NCBI GenBank assembly: GCA_003546025.1
Contig: QPKB01000001.1
Span: forward strand, 47,195,122 to 47,259,121
DNA length: 64,000 nucleotides
Reading direction: 5' to 3'
Source of the DNA: Camphora micrantha
Taxonomy: Eukaryota > Streptophyta > Magnoliopsida > Laurales > Lauraceae
A program made the position numbers and the translations under genes. The notes under the pieces are model-generated. The model worked only from the letters and a program-made list of their open reading frames with translations, ran no database searches and was not told the DNA's origin. Positions 56,788 to 64,000 of the stretch are shown here, piece by piece (the stretch's first letter is position 1; every line of letters begins with the position of its first letter).

Positions 56788-58941
56788 AGGATAAGGATTG
56801 GATACTGTTTAACAGTACACTTAAAGAGTCCGTGATTATAGGATTTTCGATTGAGAAAATTTCGAGTATATAAAAGCAAGAATTTAAAGAAAATAAAATT
56901 GAAATCAGAATTTACCACCAATTTCTCAATTAGTGGTGAAATTAATAGCATAATAGCCCGTGCTAAGCCCGGGCCCAAAAATAAAGCATTTTTGGGGTGG
57001 TATAAATTTTAAAATAAATATATTATTTATTATTCTTGAGATTCTATATATCAAAATTTATTCAAAAGGTGGCAATGTAAAAACTTGTTTATACTAAAAA
57101 CTGATATAATCATACGGCCCCTGTAGAAAAACGTATGAGTGACTTAATATCAAAATAAAAGCCCATGGGGAAGGAAAAAAATTATTTTAAATCTATAAAT
57201 CTCACTTTCAAATATTTTCAACTTCATTGATTAAATAGAAGTGCCAAACAATGTAAGCAGATATTAAGAGATGGTTAGACTTCTCATGAAGCAAGCACAT
57301 GTATGAACCAAGTGCAGATAGAACGTAAGAGAACGGATGGAGAAAACAGTTAGAGAGGTTAATGATGAGCCCCACTGACGCTGCCTTACACTTCTGAACT
57401 TCTTTTGTACCACTTGGATTAGGGCGCCTCCTGTTTCTCGAACCACCTAAAATTTTAGGATGAAAAGGAGGGGATCCATGGTCCTAAAATTTGAATTTCA
57501 ATCGACCAAAGGTGAGGAAAAGTTGAATCATAAATGTTGAACTTGGACTTACGACGATTCATGAGGATAGTGTCTGTGAAAAAGACTAAATTGACTTAAC
57601 ATGGGCCTCATGACAAAAAAAAAAAAAAAAACAAAAAGGGGACGGAGAAAGGGGAGTTTTTTCAGTGGACCGTCTTTTAGAATGAGAATTTCCTTTTCTT
57701 AATTGAAAAAACAAAGACATAATAGAATCCCAGAAAGATTATTTCTGAATTCAAAGACGAAAAAAACAAAATGAAAAATGTTACTGTGTTTCATAAGAGA
57801 GTTTATAAAGCATTGCTGGTTGGAGAGAATTATAATGGTAGTCTTACCATCGTCATACATGTACCTTTATTTTAGCATCTCCCTTCCATTGTTTTTTCTG
57901 AAAATCTTCTAATGATATTTGATTTTTCCATTTAATGAAAGTAGGTGTATCCAAAATCATCCTTTCATTAAAGAGTACACGGAAAGCAAGTTTAATTAGT
58001 GAGTGTGAATGGCTCCTTTATTAGCATTTCAATATGGACATTTCCGTTTTCATAGGAGTGAGAGATAAAAGATAATTATAAACATGACTCAAGTATTCAA
58101 CATAAACTAAAATTAAAAAGATAAAACTAAAAAATATCAAAAAAAAAAAAAAAACCCTCCTTGAAGAAAATAGGGGAAGAAGTAACTCTTACCAGCATGA
58201 CTAAACCCAATCAAATCATGACAAGTAGAGGGCCAATGATAAGGTATGGTTCTTCTACACGAGTGCATGGCTTTTGCTTTGCTGAACATCTTCTTCTTGT
58301 ATGTGGATGGGTTCTTTCTGCTCCAAAGAACGAATTTGGTCATTTCGCCTTCTTACGCGGATGGGTAGTTATAACCCGATTTTTTGAGAGCTTTTAGAGG
58401 GAATTAGATATTTTAGGATTTTTTAATTTTAAAGTTCTCATTAGAATTAGAAAACTTAGAAAAGCTCAAAGAGTTACTTCTCTTCCCTACGTCTTATAGA
58501 TAGAGATAAAGGATAACGAATGTTACGATGCAAAGGAAAGATAAGATTTAAGAATCTTAAGAGCAAAGGGCATCTCTAACTATCTATGGTCCCTAAAATC
58601 TCTCCCAAAAGTTAAGTCGGTTTAAAATTGAAATCTCAATTGAGCTTCAATTTCATCAATTGCGAAAGCCACCGTTTAGTTGATGATACGCATATTTTAT
58701 AATTGGATTGATAATATGAATTTGTCTCCACCATTCGATCAGCCATCTGCATGTCTTCTATCATTCGATCTATGATCTTGTCCGGTCAACCAAATGATGT
58801 ATATCGTTTGGGTGGGACAAACTTCCTTATTGTAGCCATCTTAGCCGTGTGGTCTAGAGAGTCCTACAATCTAGTTGTCAACGTGGCTTCTTAGTCTGCC
58901 ATCAATTTTCTAATGTCACACTTTTACATTTGCATGATGGG
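56788..58941. other. AT-rich spacer, no gene recognised
   Basis: Low-complexity A runs at about 57617-57634 and 58139-58154. The small plus-strand ORF at 58161-58397 (78 codons) and its minus shadow have no family resemblance. Confidence 0.4.
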
Positions 58942-60885
58942 TGTCACATCTCGGGCCCGAGAATTCCCCGATTAGGGTGGTTCCCGAGGTATGACACGCG
59001 TACTCCCGTGAATTCCACCTTTTTCGGACCAAATCCGAATCCACGAAGGAGAAAATTTCATTTCCATTTGAGGATTACACACTAACACCTGTCAATATAT
59101 ATTTATTACGGAAGCATGTACTCATCAATATCAAAGCCTGAACAATACACAATTTCAATAAATATACATTTATGTTTACCATTAACAAGATTAATAACTT
59201 AACCCGTTAATGTGCATTGTACAAAATACTACAATGATGAAGATTGCTAGATGCTTTACCTCAATGGAAACATGTTCCATATACAAATTCAAATCATATC
59301 TAATCATATGCATAACCATAAACCATATGCAAGGTAACATAAAGCATTGTCTAATTCCAAACCCAGTTTTACAACTCCTGTACGTTCTTCGACAATCAAA
59401 GTTAGCCGATAACTTTAAGTTTCCTTTTCTCTAATCGCGGAGGAACTACTAGTTCTTCTCCTTAGTTTCCTGGATTCCTGTGACATCAAGTGTCACACCA
59501 TGAATACGACTATTCAACAATGTATGAGCAATTATGAATTAACACATGTTGTTCTAATTCAAATTTAAAGATAATTAAATTAAAGAGATCAAACAATAGT
59601 CCACTGGGCACATTGTGTATTATGAAATAAATCATGTTTTTCTAGTCATGATCGATAACTTACTTTCTAGTTGCTTACTACATTTGCTCTTCCTCCCAAA
59701 ATAGAGAGCACACATATTGGGATGTCACCAGTGACTCGGCCAAAGGTTCTCTTGGCTACCCAGCTCTAGAGTCCCAGTGCTCTTGACTACCTACAACGTA
59801 GTGTCATTCACACACACTAAACCGAACTTCAACCTCGTCGGGTATCGTACGGCTGAAGCTCAGTAGAGCCGAACCATTTGAATCAATCAATAAGACATGA
59901 ATAAGATTTTTCACTTCTACTCAATTCATATCAAATCTATGTGATTACACTCTATTCATTTCATTCATTCTAATCATTTCCAATCCATCTAATCACATAC
60001 TTACTCGGTCCACGTATTACATCAAAGTAGGATAACATTTGTTAGCCAATTGCAATAACAAATTGAGAGATAATACGAATAATGCATATAAATAATTAAT
60101 TAAACATTTCAGGAAAATAAATGAGTCAATATCAATATGCAAATGCAATTTGATTAATGGAGTCAAAGAGATTTACAAGCCAACCCTAATCTAATTACCT
60201 GCCATCTCTAACTGTCCATTACGATGTAGTTTTATGTAATTTGATGCACGTGCTACATTAATTTGGTCTCACTTTGTCTGTGTGTGAGGTACACCGAAAC
60301 CCTAAACCAACACCTATGGTGAAGTGCTTCACGAAACGGATAAGCACGTGAGATGATCTCAGCCCAAGATTCCTCACATTTTATAATTTCCATTGGGCCA
60401 TGTTAATTGTCAAGGGTTCCATGTCTATGGACCTACATGGTCAATCTTTTATACCCTAAAAACTTTATTGGTTTAGTTTTCATGTCACTCATAGATTGAT
60501 TATGGGGGGTTTAGGCCTTTTGAAGTGGAATTAACTCCCTTAATAGTCAATGGTTCCTATGGATTTAACTAGGTTTAAAGTCCCTTTTTCCAAGAAAGAC
60601 AATGCCCAGTTCATTAATCCAAATATTCACTTTCTCTCCCAACCTCTGATCGTTAAGATGTGTAGACCATTGGATTCTACGTTTCAAGAGTGATCGGCTC
60701 GCTTATTCGTTCACGCTACCAGGGTCAGCGGACATAAGAGTCTGTGGGACCCAACCCATTCGTGTCCAGAGACAAAGTGGTGGTCTGTAGATCCACCTTC
60801 ACAAGTAGAAAAGAAAATTAATTTTTTTTCTAAAATTTTATTGCACATGTGTTAAGAAAAGAGACATGATTTAATTTGAATATCG
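58942..60885. mobile_element. Probable gypsy-type LTR, one end only
   Basis: Starts TGTCACATCTCGGGCCCGAG, of the TGTCAC...GAG type common at long gypsy LTR ends; whether this is the LTR start (plus strand) or the complement of its end is not resolved. No internal coding region follows. The far boundary is unknown; I stop at the tandem repeat. Confidence 0.4.
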
Positions 60886-60990
60886 TGAAAGGTGACTTTC
60901 ATTTGCTTGCTGTGAAAGGCAATTTTTTGTCATGAAAGGCGATGTTTTTGCCATGAAAAGAGGTTTTTGCCGTGAAAGGCGATTTATAAT
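60886..60990 (+). repeat. Short tandem repeat of GTGAAAGGCGATTT
   Basis: About five imperfect copies of a roughly 20-bp unit: GTGAAAGGTGACTTT, GTGAAAGGCAATTTT, ATGAAAGGCGATGTT, ATGAAAAGAGGTTTT, GTGAAAGGCGATTTA. Confidence 0.8.
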
Positions 60991-61011
60991 TCTTATCAAA
61001 GAGAGAAGACA

Positions 61012-64000
61012 TGTAATGCTCCAATTCCGAGTGTCGAGGTTACCGACAAGGTACCTGAAATTGGCACACTACTTTCTGGAAAATCGGATAACTTCCAAGA
61101 TCATAGTCCGCAGTGAGGTCCAATTTAAAACTTTTTGAACAATGTAATAATCAAAGGTTGAATTGCGGAAGCATAATTAAAGATAGCGGAAGCAACGTAA
61201 TAATAGTGAAAGCATAAGGTATCATATAAAATGAATCAAGTGTAGCACAGCTGAAGTCCAGCCTAAATCTCAAAGTATGAATAATAAAAGTCTGTACATA
61301 TCAGTCTACCTCCCTGCTCACAATAAAAACACTCAAATCCCAAAAAGATAGTACTCTCAAATCCCATGTGTAGGCACTCCATCATCCAACTAGACCTCAT
61401 GGTTAGCTAGTCCCCATCCTTAGTGATCAGCTACGGCGCTTCAATGATCGCGTCATCCGCGAGGTTGAGGTCAAGACCTAAGCACAAATAATGGGTCAGA
61501 TCCAAAGATCTGGCAAGGCATAGTATACAAGTAACATATGATGTATGCATCAAAAGAGTAGAGACGATCATATAATAATGAGAATAATAAAGGTACAGAA
61601 ACTAAGCAGTTGAGCAAGATATAATCCTTTAGAATTAAGATAAAAGCAAAGTATCTAATCTAATCATACAACAACGTGGCACATTCACACAAACTGGACA
61701 CCGAGGGATATTATGCTCAGTCTCTCCTACTTTAAACAGTCGCGGTGGAGAAATAAAGTAATAGTGCAAGGGATGACGAGCCCCGCAAATAATAACACTC
61801 ATCAATCCCAACACTCTCACACTCAATAGACCGAAACCGGTATCACACCATCCGTCTAACTATGGCTCATCATGATAGCTCTCAACAGTAACCAATATAG
61901 CTCCTAGCTACCAGAGATGATCAGTCCAAAGGCCGAGCTTAAAACAACCGAGTGAATGCTAATGTCAACTCAAGGAAACAAGTACAAGTCTGTATCTGTC
62001 TAAGATTGCCTTGCGCGATCAAGGTCCTAACAAGTCCCTAAGAGATCCAAGTACAAGTCCAATTCATGGGATACAATCCAAGTCCAAGTCCATCATTGAA
62101 TCTATACTAAGGCCCACCAAAACCATGGCCTTAGTCTAAAACAAGATAAGTATAGTATCCAAATTCAATCCATCATTATCCAATCCATTCTCATTTACAA
62201 ATGACTCATAAGTCCATCATAACCAACCTCTTCATTCCAAGGTATCACACACCCAACTTAGGCCATATGAGGGCCCGCCTAGACACAGACACGGGTAATT
62301 AATCACCCAATCACATCACCAGGTCACCACTAGGTAATCCTAGGTTCAGGTCATCCAATTTCCTTTTAATTAACAGGTAATAACAATTGACATAAGAGTG
62401 ACAGTGATGCATTAAGTACAGTAAACCTCCAAACTAAGAGAATCAACGGGAAAATAACAAAGGTCCAACCTAAGTAATGGTCCCTTTTTTTAGGTCCAGG
62501 TCCATAACAGTTAATTTGATTCTTAAATGAAGTTTCAGATGCTAAGGATATTGTATTTGATGCTCCAGAAGTTACGGGCATCTTCGACGAAGTTTAAGGA
62601 TCGAATCAACATCAAATCCATACCTTAGACCCTACTTTGGTTGTCCCCATGAGTCAAGGTTGAGCCACACCATTGACTCATGCTTGGCACATCAATGGAA
62701 GTCTATTTGGATGGTCAAATGGGCCCCACAACAGATCGCAACCTCAGAAATTATAAAACTGGAAAGTCACTGTAAACAGTGTATCCGGTGGACATCCTAC
62801 AAGGGGCAGTCGACCGGGTATACAGGGAAGTCTGGAAGCTGACTCCCGGTCGACCGCACACACTGAGAGCTGTAAACATACACCTGGCAGGCAATGGCCT
62901 GATCCTGAGACTTCTTAGTGTGTTCGGTCGACCTCCTGGCCGGGTCGGTCGACCGGGTATACTAAATCTTTGAGGCAAAGAGAGTTCCCAGTTCTTAGAT
63001 AAAAATATGGATTTCCTGAGTATGCGGTCGACCGGGCATAGGGTCGGGTCGACCAGGTACACTGGACTAAGAGTAAAATCGAGTCCCAGTTAATTTCTGA
63101 GTTCTATGTGCATTCGGTCGACATCACGCTCAAGGAATACACCAGGTACACTAGGAAATCAAAAATTCTAGATTTCTGTAACTTCCACTAATGCATCCAA
63201 TTTTCATCAAAATCACTTCCAATTACGTTCATCCATCATAGATCAATCAAGAATAGTAAAACACTTCAATTATCACCCATCCATCCTGAATAGGGTCATT
63301 GATTTTCCAAATGAGAGATCTCATCCATCAAATGGCCAAAATCCAAGAAAAGCAAGCTCAAGATAGATCTATGCATTCTAACATCAATTGAATTGAAAAT
63401 TTCAGAATCAACAAGTATAAATCATGCATTCTATGCTAAGTAAGTATATTGTACTTGCCTCAATCCAATGCAATTGAAATTGACAAGAATAGAAGAAATC
63501 CAAACAATCCAAGATAGAAATTCCAGCTCCATGGCTTCCAAGCTCTCAACAAATCCCAAAACTTAGATCTAGATAGTTCTACAACTCCTAATACCCAATC
63601 CACAAGAGAATTGCAATAAGAAAGGAAATCTAGAGAAAACAAAATTTTTCTAAGGAAATTGAACTATAGTGAGAGAGAGAGAATTCCCTTGAATTGTAGA
63701 GAGAAAAGATGTCTATGAGATGAGATAAATCCTTGATAATCTCAATAACTTGTAGTAGATGGTCTCCTTCTTCTTGTAGCTAGGGTTCTAGAATTAGGGT
63801 TTCTAGAGGGAAGGAGAGGGAAATGAGAGATGAGAGTGAATTAGGGTTGAATTTCATTTGGGATGGAAGGGTTTAGCTTATATAGGTTAAGGGTTAGGGC
63901 TTATTACCAAAAAGCCCTTTTAGTTTAAATAGAAATGAGGATAGGGGTATGGGTAAATTGGTCATTTGTAGGAATTCTAGAAGCTTCTCAAGTGAAAATC
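61012..64000. mobile_element. Probable LTR end and adjoining element sequence, truncated by the window
   Basis: TGTAATGCTCCAATTCCGAG at 61012 resembles a gypsy LTR terminus. At about 63876-63885 the minus strand reads CTATATAAGC and is followed, in that direction, by a CCCTAATTC/CTCTC-rich leader, so the element probably runs on the minus strand with 61012 as its 3' end. Seven GTCGAC palindromes lie at 62809-63122. No protein is recognisable. Confidence 0.4.
62809..63122 (+). repeat. Cluster of seven GTCGAC palindromes, partly in 21-bp pairs
   Basis: GTCGAC starts at 62809, 62849, 62927, 62948, 63027, 63048 and 63117, mostly within GGTCGACC(GG). The pairs 62927/62948 and 63027/63048 are each exactly 21 bp apart and lie 100 bp from each other. 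Confidence 0.9.

Noticed and set aside
58942..61030. The LTR-like ends at 58942 and 61012 as the two LTRs of one element
   Set aside because: The termini differ in sequence (TGTCACATCTCGGG against TGTAATGCTCCAAT), no target-site duplication is shared and no internal domain is seen.

Overview
The window is nuclear DNA from a flowering plant. Evidence: one spliced gene for a plant-type cationic amino acid transporter with long transposon-filled introns; plant lineages of LTR retrotransposon (Ty3/gypsy Tat-type, Ty1/copia SIRE-type, a TRIM); LINE and hAT remnants; and AT-rich spacers. I cannot place the species. A 10-base N run at 13044-13053 is an assembly gap. I saw no tRNA, rRNA or CRISPR array.

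Layout. 1-5.2 kb: a truncated LTR, a solo LTR with a perfect target-site duplication (984-2618), and a small element carrying a 26-bp periodic minisatellite of TGGGNCCCA cores. 6.2-12.8 kb: a decayed multi-exon, transposon-associated gene whose 3' two-thirds is duplicated in tandem (period 2375 bp). 13.3-16.2 kb: the 3' part of a SIRE-like copia element with its own promoter, a broken extra ORF and a 3' LTR. 16.4-18.0 kb: a LINE fragment and a foldback palindrome. 18-24.8 kb: decayed LTR sequence, a SIRE gag remnant, a copia LTR and a 492-bp hAT MITE with an 8-bp target-site duplication. 26.6-34.0 kb: the only clear host gene, a CAT6/CAT7-type amino acid transporter (5 exons, 587 aa), with three inverted-repeat elements in introns 3 and 4. 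35.5-46.3 kb: a complete Tat-lineage Ty3/gypsy element on the minus strand, with 835-bp LTRs and a perfect 5-bp target-site duplication. Its gag-pol is broken many times, but an oppositely directed three-exon ORF is open throughout. 47.4-51.5 kb: a five-LTR TRIM array interrupted by a non-coding LTR element. 52.7-56.8 kb: a LINE carrying a hAT transposase relic. 56.8-64 kb: spacer plus two further LTR beginnings.

Only the transporter looks like a working host gene. The rest is a record of nested insertion, tandem duplication and decay. The observations I rate highest are: (a) the intact antisense ORF inside a dead Tat element; (b) paired palindromes, GATCGATC or GTCGAC, repeatedly spaced 21-22 bp apart in separate LTR-type sequences and close upstream of TATA boxes in the GATCGATC cases; (c) the 26-bp TGGGNCCCA minisatellite; and (d) the nested LTR element inside the TRIM array, datable by its target-site duplication. 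Percent identities and difference counts are hand counts by eye.
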